Assembly (NCBI RefSeq): GCF_001729785.1
Contig: NZ_CP017183.1
Coordinates: 3,720,001-3,784,000, forward strand
Origin: Enterobacter hormaechei subsp. xiangfangensis
Lineage (GTDB): Bacteria; Pseudomonadota; Gammaproteobacteria; Enterobacterales; Enterobacteriaceae
DNA length: 64,000 nt
Direction: 5' to 3'
Part shown: piece after piece, positions 10,577 to 19,838 of the stretch
Numbering within the stretch: the stretch's first letter is position 1
Layout of the letters: each line of letters starts with the position of its first letter
Translations under genes and position numbers: made by a program
The notes under the pieces: generated by a model
The model's database searches: none
Told to the model about the DNA's origin: nothing
Seen by the model: the letters and a program-made list of their open reading frames with translations, nothing else

Positions 10577-10959
10577 AGCGTACTTTCCTTAAGGGGGCAG
10601 AAATCACTCCAGCCGTGGGCGGAAAAGCGTATCTGCCCTTCCGCGATGTCCCCGCCTTGCCATAGCAACAGATCGTCATTGCCGGCAATAAGCAAAACAC
10701 GCTCCCCAAACAGCCTTACACAGACCCGCAAACGCTGTGTCTGTTTGCACTGAACCTCTGGCTGTAAAGCCCATTCCTGAACGCGCCCCCACTCCAGTGC
10801 AGATTGCACGGCAGCCTGCTGGCGAACAGACAAACTCTCGCCACTTACCAGCGTGCTAAAGGTTTGCAACTGCTGATTTAATCCGGTGAGGATCAGCGTG
10901 CCGAGCACCAGCAATAGCAGGACCAGCGCCAGCGATGACATGCCCCGCTGACGATTCAC
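10561..10959 (-). CDS. ygdB: YgdB, DUF2509 pilin-like membrane protein
   Basis: The 132-residue protein has an N-terminal RGM|SSLALVLLLLVLGTLIL hydrophobic segment that resembles a minor pilin of the PilX/GspK type, which lack the +5 glutamate. The C-terminus GWSDFCPLKESTLCQLP matches E. coli YgdB almost exactly. It overlaps ppdB by 4 bases and ppdC by 16 bases, consistent with a single translationally coupled operon. Function is not established. Confidence 0.92.
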   Translation of the reverse strand: MNRQRGMSSLALVLLLLVLGTLILTGLNQQLQTFSTLVSGESLSVRQQAAVQSALEWGRVQEWALQPEVQCKQTQRLRVCVRLFGERVLLIAGNDDLLLWQGGDIAEGQIRFSAHGWSDFCPLKESTLCQLP

Positions 10960-11516
10960 AGATTAAACCCCGTTACGGTATGGCGAGCTGAAAAGGGTGC
11001 GGTCAGTTCACCTTTACGGCGGGCACGCAGCTCGATACTGATGACCGGCGCAAAGCCAGCACGATCGGTTTTAGTGACCATAAATTGCTCTATCAGGACC
11101 CGATCCGGGTCGGTGAGCTTATCCCATCCCTTACCGTCACAGGATGTGGCGCCCCGCAGCGTTTCAAGCGATCCGGACTCAAGCCGAAATCCCGTACTGT
11201 CGTTTTCTGACGCGGTGCTATCCCACTGGCCGTTGCTGTTCGCATCCCATTGCACAATCGCACATCGTCCTTGCCTGCCGATGATCATCCCCTGTCCCTG
11301 GCAATGCCCTGCACAGTATCCTGCTCTCTGAAACTGTTTACCGACCGCGAACAGACGTTGCCAGACCTCATCCTCCAGCTCCTGCTGCCCGGATTGCAGT
11401 AAAACCCCCCGCTGTAGCCCCGGTAAAAAACGTGACGTGCTGAGTAACAGAATGCTGCTTATCGTCATCGCAATCAGCACTTCCAGCAGGGAAAACCCTT
11501 TTCGATTTACTGGCAT
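10956..11516 (-). CDS. ppdB: Prepilin peptidase-dependent protein B
   Basis: This 186-residue minor pseudopilin has the motif RKGF|SLLEVLIAMTISSILLLSTSRF, with the cleavage glycine-phenylalanine pair and +5 glutamate, resembling PilW. The C-terminal globular part contains several cysteines, consistent with a disulfide-stabilised pilin head. It overlaps ppdA by 10 bases and ygdB by 4 bases. It is expected to be processed by prepilin peptidase and inserted in the inner membrane before assembly. Confidence 0.93.
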   Translation of the reverse strand: MPVNRKGFSLLEVLIAMTISSILLLSTSRFLPGLQRGVLLQSGQQELEDEVWQRLFAVGKQFQRAGYCAGHCQGQGMIIGRQGRCAIVQWDANSNGQWDSTASENDSTGFRLESGSLETLRGATSCDGKGWDKLTDPDRVLIEQFMVTKTDRAGFAPVISIELRARRKGELTAPFSARHTVTGFNL

Positions 11517-11971
11517 GCACCTTCTCCTGCGGCATTACACAGCCTGATACGTCCGCCATTTGAGACAATAACCCACCACCCACCAGCGCGGCTCTGCACC
11601 CGGATATGTCCGGCCCACGCGGTATCTCTTAAACCGTAAAATCCCAGCGCAGGTGTTATGTCGCTTATCGTGACCCCTGGCCACATCGGCTTCATCACGA
11701 ACGGTCCGCCGCTGTCACAACCGGTCACCGCTGAACTGGCCAGACAGTTCTTTTCACCGTCGTTATACAGCGCGATCCTGTGCTCGCTGTTGTGACGGTT
11801 GGCGTCATTGCGCAAAAACACCAGGTAATCCCGCACCTGGCAGGCGGTTTGCCAAAGCCGCTGCCGCTGCTGCCAGCTGTCCCAGCCATAGAGTCCTGTG
11901 GCGCTGAGGATCACTGCCAGCGAAACGGCGATAAGGGTTTCGATAAGCGTAAAGCCTTGTTCGTTTTTCAT
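11507..11971 (-). CDS. ppdA: Prepilin peptidase-dependent protein A
   Basis: This minor pseudopilin begins MKNEQGFTLIETLIAVSLAVI, a textbook prepilin leader (QG|FTLIE) with the +5 glutamate. I chose the ATG at 11971 because it places the leader at the N-terminus as in E. coli PpdA; an upstream start at 12013 would add 14 residues of no known function. The body LYGWDSWQQRQRLWQT and GLRDTAWAGHIR match PpdA. It is the first gene of the ppdA-ppdB-ygdB-ppdC set, which lies between thyA and recC, and is preceded by the thyA terminator. Confidence 0.93.
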   Translation of the reverse strand: MKNEQGFTLIETLIAVSLAVILSATGLYGWDSWQQRQRLWQTACQVRDYLVFLRNDANRHNSEHRIALYNDGEKNCLASSAVTGCDSGGPFVMKPMWPGVTISDITPALGFYGLRDTAWAGHIRVQSRAGGWWVIVSNGGRIRLCNAAGEGACQ

Positions 11972-12107
11972 GGCGGGAGTGTGGAGGAATAGCAGAAACG
12001 GTGCGAGCGTCAAACCAGAACTTTACGAGCCGCTTTCAGGAGATTTTCACCCGTTGCAACGCGTTGCATCATCTCTGGAAACAGGCTCGAAAAACAAAAC
12101 GGGCGTG

Positions 12108-12137
12108 AAAAAAAACCGGCGCTAAAGAGCACCGGTT
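12108..12137 (-). terminator. Rho-independent terminator after thyA
   Basis: On the minus strand the RNA reads AACCGGTGC, a 6-base loop, GCGCCGGTT and then eight U residues: a nine-pair stem with one G-U pair. It lies just past the thyA stop and separates thyA from the ppd genes. Confidence 0.9.
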
Positions 12138-12155
12138 GTGTCAGGATTTGCCGTA

Positions 12156-12950
12156 TCAGATGGCGACAGGAGCTTTAATGCCGGGATGCGGGTCGTAACC
12201 CTCAATCTCGAAATCATCAAAACGGTAATCGAAGATCGAGTCCGGTTTACGTTTGATCACCAGCTTCGGCAATGCACGCGGTTCGCGCGTCAGCTGGAGA
12301 TGCGTCTGTTCCATATGATTGCTGTAGAGGTGGGTATCACCGCCCGTCCAGACAAAATCGCCTACTTCAAGATCGCACTGCTGCGCCATCATATGCACCA
12401 ACAGCGCGTAGCTGGCGATGTTAAACGGCAGGCCGAGGAACACGTCGCAGGAGCGTTGATAGAGCTGGCAGGAGAGCTTGCCGTCCGCCACGTAAAACTG
12501 GAAAAACGCGTGGCAAGGCGCCAGCGCCATTTTATCCAGTTCACCCACGTTCCAGGCAGAGACAATGATACGGCGCGAGTCCGGATCATTTTTCAGCTGG
12601 TTTATGACGGTCGTGATCTGGTCGATATGACGGCCGTCCGGGGTAGGCCACGCGCGCCATTGCTTGCCGTAGACCGGACCCAGGTCGCCGTTCTCATCTG
12701 CCCACTCGTCCCAGATGGAGACATTGTTTTCATGTAGATAAGCAACGTTGGTATCGCCTTGCAGGAACCAGAGCAGTTCATGAATGATCGAGCGCAGATG
12801 GCAGCGCTTCGTTGTCACCAGAGGAAAGCCTTCTTGCAGATTGAAGCGCATCTGGTGGCCAAAAATGGAGAGCGTACCGGTGCCGGTGCGGTCGTTTTTC
12901 GGCGTGCCCTCGTCGAGCACTTTTTTCATCAATTCAAGATACTGTTTCAT
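12156..12950 (-). CDS. thyA: Thymidylate synthase
   Basis: ThyA methylates dUMP to dTMP with methylenetetrahydrofolate as donor. The 264-residue length is exactly that of E. coli. The catalytic cysteine is C146 in [12 protein letters not shown], and the folate and dUMP sites RRIIVSAWN and [10 protein letters not shown] are intact. Its Shine-Dalgarno (GAGGA) overlaps the lgt stop codon, and the start lies 6 bases past the lgt stop, so the two genes are probably cotranscribed and translationally coupled. Confidence 0.98.
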   Translation of the reverse strand: MKQYLELMKKVLDEGTPKNDRTGTGTLSIFGHQMRFNLQEGFPLVTTKRCHLRSIIHELLWFLQGDTNVAYLHENNVSIWDEWADENGDLGPVYGKQWRAWPTPDGRHIDQITTVINQLKNDPDSRRIIVSAWNVGELDKMALAPCHAFFQFYVADGKLSCQLYQRSCDVFLGLPFNIASYALLVHMMAQQCDLEVGDFVWTGGDTHLYSNHMEQTHLQLTREPRALPKLVIKRKPDSIFDYRFDDFEIEGYDPHPGIKAPVAI

Positions 12951-12956
12951 GATTCC

Positions 12957-13832
12957 TCAGGAAAGTTGTTGCTGTGGACGACGACGATACGCCCAAATCA
13001 TCATAATGGCACCCGCGACAATCATCGGGATGGAGAGGATCTGCCCCATGCTGATGTACTGTACCCATTCACCGGTAAACTGCGCATCCGGCTGGCGGAA
13101 GAACTCGACGATGATACGAAACGCGCCGTAGCCAATCAGGAACAGACCGGAGACAGCCCCCATTGGACGCGGTTTGCGGATATAAAGATTCAGGATGATG
13201 AACAGCACCACGCCTTCCAGCGCCAGCTCATAGAGCTGTGACATATGGCGCGGCAGGACGCCGTAGGTATCGAAAATGGACTGCCACTCAGGATGCGAAG
13301 GCAGCAGCGCGATATCCTCTGCGCGGGAGCCCGGGAACAGCATGGTAAACGGCACGCTCGGATCGACACGCCCCCACAGCTCACCGTTGATGAAATTGCC
13401 CAGACGCCCTGCGCCCAGCCCAAACGGGATTAACGGCGCAATAAAATCAGCCACCTGGAAGAAGTTGCGTTTGGTGCGTCTGGCGAAGATCACCATCACG
13501 AGGATCACACCAATCAGTCCGCCGTGGAAGGACATACCGCCGTCCCAGACGCGGAACAGATAGAGCGGGTCGTTCAGGAATACCGGGAAATTATAGAACA
13601 GGACATAACCGATGCGACCTCCCAGGAATACGCCGAGGAAGCCGGCATAAAGCAGGTTTTCCACTTCGTTCTTCGTCCATCCACTGCCCGGACGACTGGC
13701 GCGACGGCCAGCAAGCCACATGGCAAAAACGAAGCCCACCAGGTACATCAGACCGTACCAGTGCAGCGCTACAGGTCCTATTGAGAAAATAACCGGATCG
13801 AATTCCGGAAAATGCAGATAACCACTGTTCAT
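12957..13832 (-). CDS. lgt: Prolipoprotein diacylglyceryl transferase
   Basis: Lgt moves a diacylglyceryl group from phosphatidylglycerol onto the lipobox cysteine of preprolipoproteins in the inner membrane. The 291-residue protein has seven hydrophobic segments. H103 lies in SFHGGLIG and the signature [14 protein letters not shown] holds R143 and N146, all residues known to be needed in E. coli Lgt. It is directly upstream of thyA as in E. coli. Confidence 0.98.
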   Translation of the reverse strand: MNSGYLHFPEFDPVIFSIGPVALHWYGLMYLVGFVFAMWLAGRRASRPGSGWTKNEVENLLYAGFLGVFLGGRIGYVLFYNFPVFLNDPLYLFRVWDGGMSFHGGLIGVILVMVIFARRTKRNFFQVADFIAPLIPFGLGAGRLGNFINGELWGRVDPSVPFTMLFPGSRAEDIALLPSHPEWQSIFDTYGVLPRHMSQLYELALEGVVLFIILNLYIRKPRPMGAVSGLFLIGYGAFRIIVEFFRQPDAQFTGEWVQYISMGQILSIPMIVAGAIMMIWAYRRRPQQQLS

Positions 13833-13993
13833 CTGTCACCACAAGATGTTGTTATTCCGCTGAAAGTGGACAGCGGGTGAATTGCATTCCCGCCGTTGGC
13901 AGGTGCTCCAAAGTTGCGAATCATAGCATAAGGCAGGCGCGGAGGATGCGCCTGAGATGTAAAAGATGTGTATAGGGGTTCATGCGCGCAGTT

Positions 13994-14036
13994 CTCCCTC
14001 ACCCCATCCCTCTCCCTCAAGGGAGAGGGGTCGTCC
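13994..14036. repeat. GC-rich interspersed palindromic repeat
   Basis: The segment holds CCCTCACCCC followed by the hairpin CCTCTCCC/GGGAGAGG. A related copy in the opposite orientation lies at 19789-19822. Repeats of this kind are scattered between genes in Enterobacter-like genomes. It lies in the 227-base gap between ptsP and lgt and may act as a processing or termination hairpin for ptsP mRNA. Confidence 0.65.
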
Positions 14037-14059
14037 GAGCAGTCATTATTTTGTGGGGA

Positions 14060-16306
14060 TCAGCGGCCACCGCGGATCAAACCGCCCATGCCGCGTCGCT
14101 CCATAAACGCAGCCACCTGATGGCGCACTTCGGCTGCCAGCTGTGCTTCCAGGCTACGCGCGGCCAGTTCGCGCGCCTCATCTTGTTCGATGTGACGTAA
14201 CAGGTATTTCACACGCGCAACGGAACGTCCGTTCATTGACAGGTGACGGAAACCGAGACCAATCAGGATCGCCACGCACATCGGATCGCCGGCCATTTCA
14301 CCGCACAGGCGCAGGTCGATATTATGCTGCTCGGCTTCGCGGGCGATCATCGCCAGGGCACGAAGCATCGCCGGATGCAGGCTATCGTAGATGCTGGCAA
14401 CACGCGTATTGTTGCGATCGACTGCCAGAATGTATTGCGTTAAGTCGTTGGTACCAACGGAGATAAAATCAACGCGGGTCGCCAGCTGCGGCAACATAAA
14501 GACCATCGAAGGCACTTCAAGCATCACGCCGATACGGGGTTTAGGGATCGCATAGCCGATCATCTCTTCCACTTCGCGCCCTGCACGTTCTATCAACCGC
14601 CGCGCTTCGTCGATCTCGTCAATACTGGTGACCATCGGCAGCAAAATGCTGAGATTCCCCGTGGCCGCGTTGGCACGCAGCATGGCACGAACCTGGATAA
14701 GGAAGATTTCCGGCTGATCGAGGGTTATGCGGATCCCACGCCAGCCGAGGCAGGGATTCTCTTCACTGATGGGCATATAGGGCAGTTGCTTATCCGCGCC
14801 GACGTCCAGGGTGCGCAACGTGACGGGTTTGTCATTAAACATCTGCAACATGCCCTGATACTGCGCCACCTGCTCCTCTTCTGACGGGAAGCCGCTTTGC
14901 AGCATAAACGGTATTTCAGTGCGGTAGAGGCCGATGCCATCGATGCGGCTGCCGAGCTTCTCTTCATGCTCGGGGCTTAAGCCAGCGTTGAGCATCACCT
15001 TCACCCGCTCACCGCTCTTGAGCTGCGCGGGCAGGTTGACGTCATCTTCCGCCAGCTTGCTTAATTCATTCTCTTCGCTGATAAGACGCTGGTACTCCTG
15101 AAGGAGAACCGGTTCAGGATCCACCAGCAACTCACCACGATATCCGTCCACCACCAGCGTACGGCGATGCAGTACGGAGGGCTGAATATCCGCCCCCATC
15201 ACGGTCGGAATACCGAGCGCGCGCACCATAATGGCGGCATGGGAGTTAGCAGCGCCATCGCGCACCACCACGCCCGCCAGCCTGTCCTGCGGTAATTCAG
15301 CCAGCGTCGTCGCTGAGAGTTCATCGGCCACCAGCACAAACCGGTTCGGCCAGGCGTTCGCCCCCTGAATAGTATCATCGAGGTGGAACAGCAGACGTTG
15401 CCCAAGCGCGCGTAAATCGCCGGCGCGCTCTTTCAGATAACCGTCAGTCAGCACCGCAAACTGCTCAGCAAATTTTTCAATGACCTTTTTAACCGCCCAT
15501 TCTGCCACCGACCCTTTATCGACCTCGGCAAATAACTCACGACGCAAACGCGCATCGGAAAGCAGGTGTGAGTAGAGATCGAAAATAGCCGCCGTCTCTT
15601 TTTGCGCGCCAGCGGCAAAGCGTTTGCTGTAGCGACGAAACTCATTCGCCGCCTCTTCCAGCGCAGCGGTAAGCCGTTCGCGCTCAAGCGCTTCATCCAG
15701 CGTCGAGGCTTCGTAGACCTGCTCCATCAGCGGGAGCGTGGCATCCATCCAGCCTTCGGCAATCGCGACGCCCGGCGAGGCCGGAAGCGCGCGGATGCGG
15801 GTATGACGATACTGCCCAAAAAGGGCTGCCAGCTGAGACTGGGAGAGGATAGCAGCCATCTGCGTTGCCAGCGTGACGAGGAAAGACTCCTCGCTTTCGT
15901 CGTACTGCCGCAACTCTCGTTGCTGGACAACAAGCACGCCAAGCAGTTGGCGGCGCTGAATAATAGGCACGCCAAGGAAAGCGCGGAACCGCTCCTCTTT
16001 GACGGAAGGGATATATTTGAAGCTGGGGTGTTTTTGCGCATCGGCAAGGTTGATTGGCTCCGCCAGTCGCCCGACCAGGCCAACAATACCTTCATCAAAC
16101 GCGAGCGTGACGGTGCGTCCCCGTGGTTTTTTTAAACCGCGGGTTGCCATCAGGTAGTAGCAACGTCGGTCATGATCGGCCAGGTAGACCGAACAGACCT
16201 CGGTTTCCATCGCAAGACAGATGTCCGTCACCAGAATATTCAGCGCCTCGTTGAGGCGAGGCGCACTGGCAACCTTTTCAACTATTTCTCGCAAGCGGGT
16301 GAGCAT
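14060..16306 (-). CDS. ptsP: PtsP, enzyme I of the nitrogen phosphotransferase system (EI-Ntr)
   Basis: EI-Ntr transfers phosphate from phosphoenolpyruvate to NPr (PtsO) and then PtsN, linking nitrogen and potassium status to regulation. The 748-residue protein has an N-terminal GAF domain (about residues 1-165), a PTS linker region, the phosphohistidine domain with H356 in GAANSHAAIMVRALG, and the C-terminal PEP-binding TIM barrel with IGVMLEVPSM and ISVGTNDLTQY. Length and the active histidine position equal E. coli PtsP. It lies 12 bases downstream of rppH and is probably cotranscribed with it. Confidence 0.97.
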   Translation of the reverse strand: MLTRLREIVEKVASAPRLNEALNILVTDICLAMETEVCSVYLADHDRRCYYLMATRGLKKPRGRTVTLAFDEGIVGLVGRLAEPINLADAQKHPSFKYIPSVKEERFRAFLGVPIIQRRQLLGVLVVQQRELRQYDESEESFLVTLATQMAAILSQSQLAALFGQYRHTRIRALPASPGVAIAEGWMDATLPLMEQVYEASTLDEALERERLTAALEEAANEFRRYSKRFAAGAQKETAAIFDLYSHLLSDARLRRELFAEVDKGSVAEWAVKKVIEKFAEQFAVLTDGYLKERAGDLRALGQRLLFHLDDTIQGANAWPNRFVLVADELSATTLAELPQDRLAGVVVRDGAANSHAAIMVRALGIPTVMGADIQPSVLHRRTLVVDGYRGELLVDPEPVLLQEYQRLISEENELSKLAEDDVNLPAQLKSGERVKVMLNAGLSPEHEEKLGSRIDGIGLYRTEIPFMLQSGFPSEEEQVAQYQGMLQMFNDKPVTLRTLDVGADKQLPYMPISEENPCLGWRGIRITLDQPEIFLIQVRAMLRANAATGNLSILLPMVTSIDEIDEARRLIERAGREVEEMIGYAIPKPRIGVMLEVPSMVFMLPQLATRVDFISVGTNDLTQYILAVDRNNTRVASIYDSLHPAMLRALAMIAREAEQHNIDLRLCGEMAGDPMCVAILIGLGFRHLSMNGRSVARVKYLLRHIEQDEARELAARSLEAQLAAEVRHQVAAFMERRGMGGLIRGGR

Positions 16307-16318
16307 GATTTGCGTAGC

Positions 16319-16849
16319 TTAACCTCTTTTACGTCGCCAGGCAGGTGCGCTCTGTGGCTTCGGAGGCGTCTCCTGAAGCTGCATCACGACACTTGCGAAC
16401 TCTTTCATCACCCTACGATATACATCGCGCTTAAATGACACGACCTGACGAACCGGATACCAGTAGCTTACCCAGCGCCAGCCATCAAACTCTGGCGTGC
16501 TGCTGGTTTGCATATTGATATCTGAATCGTTGCCCACCAACTGCAAAAGAAACCACTTCTGTTTCTGGCCGATACAAACCGGCTTTGTGTCCCAACGCAC
16601 CAAACGTTTCGGTAACTTGTAACGCAACCAGTTGCGGGTCGAAGCCAGAATACGAACATCTTTTCGGCTTAAACCAACCTCTTCAAACAGCTCCCGGTAC
16701 ATCGCTTGTTCTGGGGACTCTCCAGGATTGATCCCGCCTTGCGGGAACTGCCAGGAGTGCTGACCATATCGCCGGGCCCACATCACCTGGCCCTGACGAT
16801 TACAAATTACTATTCCTACGTTTGGGCGGTAGCCATCGTCATCAATCAC
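16319..16849 (-). CDS. rppH: RNA pyrophosphohydrolase
   Basis: RppH removes pyrophosphate from the 5' end of mRNA and so opens it to RNase E decay. The 176-residue protein carries the Nudix box GGINPGE...RELFEEVGL (residues 38-60) with catalytic E53, E56 and E57. The start is a GTG (minus strand, 16849) giving [14 protein letters not shown]; this is the family's N-terminus, so the GTG is well supported. The C-terminal lysine and arginine-rich tail is typical. Confidence 0.97.
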   Translation of the reverse strand: MIDDDGYRPNVGIVICNRQGQVMWARRYGQHSWQFPQGGINPGESPEQAMYRELFEEVGLSRKDVRILASTRNWLRYKLPKRLVRWDTKPVCIGQKQKWFLLQLVGNDSDINMQTSSTPEFDGWRWVSYWYPVRQVVSFKRDVYRRVMKEFASVVMQLQETPPKPQSAPAWRRKRG

Positions 16850-17532
16850 CGGACTACCCCAAACTAAATCTGATATATGAATGATTGTTTCACACTACAG
16901 GGAGGCGGTAAACCACTCTCTTACAGGCCTGCAACCTAATAACATTTGAATAACTCACAATTTAGTGAGGAGTTATAAACAGATGCGGGCGACAGAGACC
17001 ATTTTTATTCACCTTTTCTGTGGATATAGTTGTGAAGAAGTGCGGAATTACCGATGAACAACCTTTTAACCCGACGAAACGCCACTTTACCCTGCCAAAA
17101 ATAAATCATTTAAATTCATAATATTATATTGGAATTAAGGGTGCCAGAGGCGATTAACGTGACGATCGTCACATCAAAGATCCTCCTGCTGATGAAAGAT
17201 CGAACAGCGTCGGTTTTATCCACAGATTGTGCCAATAAGTTAGGCACAATTTGTGTGAAAATTCGATTTTCATCGCACGTCAAGGCTGTAAATTGAAACA
17301 GTAGTGGCAGTTATTCCCAGTTATCCCATTTTTCTGTGGATAACATGGTGTAAGATCCTGTTTATTGTCAGTGACCAGAATTGCACAACCTGTTTTTTAG
17401 CCGCGGCGCGACGGGCTATAGTCTAAAAAAGATGAAATAAATCATACGCATGGGATATTCACTCAGAAAAAGGTAAACTCTGTCCACAAGGGATAAAATA
17501 TCAGCTCATTTTTTAATCAAAAGGTTGTTAGT
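16850..17532. other. 683-base AT-rich gap with two perfect DnaA boxes
   Basis: No conserved protein gene is recognised between divergent rppH and mutH. Two exact DnaA boxes TTATCCACA are present, at 17216-17224 (plus) and 17335-17343 (minus). One-mismatch-like forms occur near 17018-17028 (ATATCCACA on the minus strand) and near 17480 (TGTCCACAA). The region must also hold the rppH and mutH promoters. The boxes are plain in the sequence; binding by DnaA is inferred. Confidence 0.6.
16983..17057 (+). CDS. Possible 24-residue small protein
   Basis: A short frame starting MRATETIFIHLFCGYSC follows a strong Shine-Dalgarno (GAGGAG, 10 bases before ATG). It has two cysteines and no recognisable family. 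It may be a leader peptide or chance. Only the ribosome site supports it. Confidence 0.2.
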   Translation: MRATETIFIHLFCGYSCEEVRNYR

Positions 17533-18225
17533 ATGCATTCTCTCGCCCCACTGCTCTCCCCTCCCGTCAGTGAAGCCCAGTTGCTCCAGCAGGCGCAACG
17601 TCTGGCAGGCTATTCACTGGGCGAGCTGGCCGTGATGGCGGGGTTGACGATACCCAACGATCTAAAGCGTGATAAGGGCTGGATCGGCGTGTTGCTGGAA
17701 CGCTGGCTGGGCGCAAGCGCGGGCAGTAAACCCGAGCAAGATTTTGCGGCGCTGGGGGTGGAACTGAAGACGATCCCCATCGATAGCCAGGGGCGGCCGC
17801 TGGAAACCACCTTTGTCTGCGTTGCGCCGCTCACGGGTAACAGCGGAGTGACCTGGGAAACCAGCCACGTCAGGCATAAGCTGAAGCGGGTGTTGTGGGT
17901 ACCCGTTGAGGGCGACAGGCAGATCCCGCTGGCAGAGCGTCGCGTTGGCGCCCCGCTGCTCTGGAGTCCGAATGATGAAGAGGAGAGACTGCTTTCCCAG
18001 GACTGGGAAGAGCTGATGGACATGATTGTGCTGGGACAGGTTGAGCGGATCACCGCCCGGCATGGCGAAGTGCTGCAACTTCGTCCTAAAGCCGCCAATA
18101 GCAAAGCGCTCACTGAAGCGGTAGGCGCACAGGGCGAACCGATCCTGACGCTGCCGCGCGGTTTCTATCTTAAAAAGAATTTCACCGGGGCACTGCTGGC
18201 ACGCCACTTCCTGTTGAAAACATAG
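17533..18225 (+). CDS. mutH: MutH, methyl-directed mismatch repair endonuclease
   Basis: MutH nicks the unmethylated strand at hemimethylated GATC sites after activation by MutS and MutL. The 230-residue protein has the catalytic triad D70, E77, K79 in [15 protein letters not shown], and matches E. coli MutH (229 residues) along its length, including [20 protein letters not shown]. In E. coli ygdQ follows; here ygdR follows directly, so ygdQ is absent from this position. Confidence 0.98.
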   Translation: MHSLAPLLSPPVSEAQLLQQAQRLAGYSLGELAVMAGLTIPNDLKRDKGWIGVLLERWLGASAGSKPEQDFAALGVELKTIPIDSQGRPLETTFVCVAPLTGNSGVTWETSHVRHKLKRVLWVPVEGDRQIPLAERRVGAPLLWSPNDEEERLLSQDWEELMDMIVLGQVERITARHGEVLQLRPKAANSKALTEAVGAQGEPILTLPRGFYLKKNFTGALLARHFLLKT

Positions 18226-18353
18226 TTTTTTACTAATTTTGCGCTCCGGCTAACATAATCTCCTCCTTTTTAAGATTTCCCCCCTTTCACCTGTCGTAAT
18301 ATCAGGTTATTACTACACTATGATTTGATACGAGCCAGGTGAGGATGAGAACG

Positions 18354-18572
18354 ATGAAAAAATGGGCAGTAATTATCTCAGCAGTCGGTTTAGCGTTTGC
18401 GGTATCGGGTTGTAGCAGCGACTATGTCATGTCAACGAAAGATGGTCGTATGATCCTGACCGATGGCAAACCCGAAGTCGACGACGATACCGGTCTGGTG
18501 AGTTACCGCGATCGCGAAGGCAATCAAATGCAGATTAATCGCGACGAAGTCTCCCAGATCATCGAGCGTTAA
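18354..18572 (+). CDS. ygdR: YgdR, small DUF903 lipoprotein
   Basis: The 72-residue product [26 protein letters not shown] has a lipobox VSGC with cysteine 20, so it should be a lipidated envelope protein. The remainder [24 protein letters not shown] is nearly identical to E. coli YgdR, a small SH3-like fold of unknown role. I chose the ATG at 18354 over the one at 18339 because it gives the conserved N-terminus with a GAGG ribosome site upstream. Confidence 0.95.
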   Translation: MKKWAVIISAVGLAFAVSGCSSDYVMSTKDGRMILTDGKPEVDDDTGLVSYRDREGNQMQINRDEVSQIIER

Positions 18573-18579
18573 ACAGATA

Positions 18580-18606
18580 AAGGTCAGTAGCTTGCTGGCC
18601 TTTTTG
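18580..18606 (+). terminator. Terminator after ygdR
   Basis: AAGGTCAG and CTGGCCTT form a stem with G-U pairs, followed by a T-rich run. It ends the ygdR transcript before tas. Confidence 0.8.
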
Positions 18607-18704
18607 ATTTTTTCCTTCCCCTTTTGCCTTCCCTCTGCCATGTTTATATTCCTTTGTCGGGAGGCTCCTGACGCAGTCTGTATGTCTAAAAAAGGAAACC
18701 GGCT

Positions 18705-19745
18705 ATGCATTATCATCGTATCCCCCACAGCGCTCTGGAGATCAGCCAACTGGGGTTGGGCACCATGACATTTGGTGAACAAAACAGCGAAGCCGATGCC
18801 CATGCACAACTCGATTACGCCGTCAGCCAGGGCATTAACCTGATTGACGTGGCGGAGATGTACCCCGTTCCTCCCCGCCCGGAAACACAAGGTCTTACTG
18901 AAACGTATGTCGGCAACTGGCTGGCGAAACGCGGCAATCGCGAAAAGCTGGTCATCGCCTCCAAAGTCAGCGGACCTTCCCGTAATAACGATGCCGGGAT
19001 CCGCCCTAATCAGATCCTCGATCGCAAGAATATCCGTGCGGCGCTGGATGCAAGCCTCAAGCGCCTGCAAACCGACTATCTCGATCTTTATCAGGTGCAC
19101 TGGCCGCAGCGTCCGACGAACTGCTTCGGTAAGCTTGGCTACACCTGGAACGAAAGTGCTCCGGCCGTTACCCTGCTGGAAACGCTGGAAGCGCTCACGG
19201 AGTGCCAGCGGGCGGGTAAGATCCGCTACATCGGCGTTTCCAACGAGACGGCGTTTGGCGTGATGCGCTATCTGCATCTGGCCGATAAACACGATCTGCC
19301 GCGCATCGTGACCATTCAGAACCCGTACAGCCTGCTGAACCGCAGTTATGAAGTGGGTCTGGCGGAGGTGACGCAGTACGAAGAGGTGGAGCTGCTCGCC
19401 TACTCCTGTCTGGGCTTCGGTACCCTGACGGGCAAATACCTGAACGGCGCGAAACCGGCTGGCGCGCGTAACACGCTTTTCAGCCGCTTCACCCGCTATA
19501 GCGGCGAGCAGACGCAAAAAGCCGTTGCGGCCTACGTGGATATCGCGAAACGCCACGGACTCGATCCGGCGCAGATGGCGCTGGCCTTCGTGCGTCGTCA
19601 GCCATTTGTGGCGAGTACCCTGCTCGGCGCAACGACGATGGATCAGTTGAAAACCAATATTGAGAGTTTCAATCTGAACCTGAGTGAAGAGGTATTAGCG
19701 GAGATAGAAGCGGTGCATCAGGTTTATACCTACCCGGCACCGTAA
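18705..19745 (+). CDS. tas: Tas, aldo/keto reductase
   Basis: Tas is a NADPH-dependent aldo/keto reductase of the AKR superfamily, found in E. coli as a suppressor of tyrosine starvation. The 346-residue length matches. Visible motifs are LGLGTMTFGEQ near the N-terminus, the catalytic IDVAEMYP region, KVSGPSR, and DYLDLYQVHWPQR with the catalytic histidine. A good AGGAAA ribosome site precedes the ATG. Its physiological substrate is not known. Confidence 0.95.
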   Translation: MHYHRIPHSALEISQLGLGTMTFGEQNSEADAHAQLDYAVSQGINLIDVAEMYPVPPRPETQGLTETYVGNWLAKRGNREKLVIASKVSGPSRNNDAGIRPNQILDRKNIRAALDASLKRLQTDYLDLYQVHWPQRPTNCFGKLGYTWNESAPAVTLLETLEALTECQRAGKIRYIGVSNETAFGVMRYLHLADKHDLPRIVTIQNPYSLLNRSYEVGLAEVTQYEEVELLAYSCLGFGTLTGKYLNGAKPAGARNTLFSRFTRYSGEQTQKAVAAYVDIAKRHGLDPAQMALAFVRRQPFVASTLLGATTMDQLKTNIESFNLNLSEEVLAEIEAVHQVYTYPAP

Positions 19746-19754
19746 TAAAAGCAA

Positions 19755-19779
19755 AACGGCAACGCACGTTGCCGTTTTT
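19755..19779 (+). terminator. Terminator after tas
   Basis: AACGGCAACG, CA, CGTTGCCGTT and T residues make a perfect ten-pair hairpin with a very short loop. The A run before the stem means it could also serve the convergent lplT transcript. Confidence 0.88.
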
Positions 19780-19788
19780 AGGGTTTTC

Positions 19789-19822
19789 ACCCTCTCTCTG
19801 TGGGAGAGGGCCGGGGTGAGGG
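19789..19822. repeat. GC-rich interspersed palindromic repeat, second copy
   Basis: On the minus strand it reads CCCTCACCCCGG then CCTCTCCC and a short loop, matching the copy at 13994-14036 in inverted orientation. It lies between the convergent tas and lplT genes. Confidence 0.65.
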
Positions 19823-19838
19823 CATCAGGCAGCACAAT

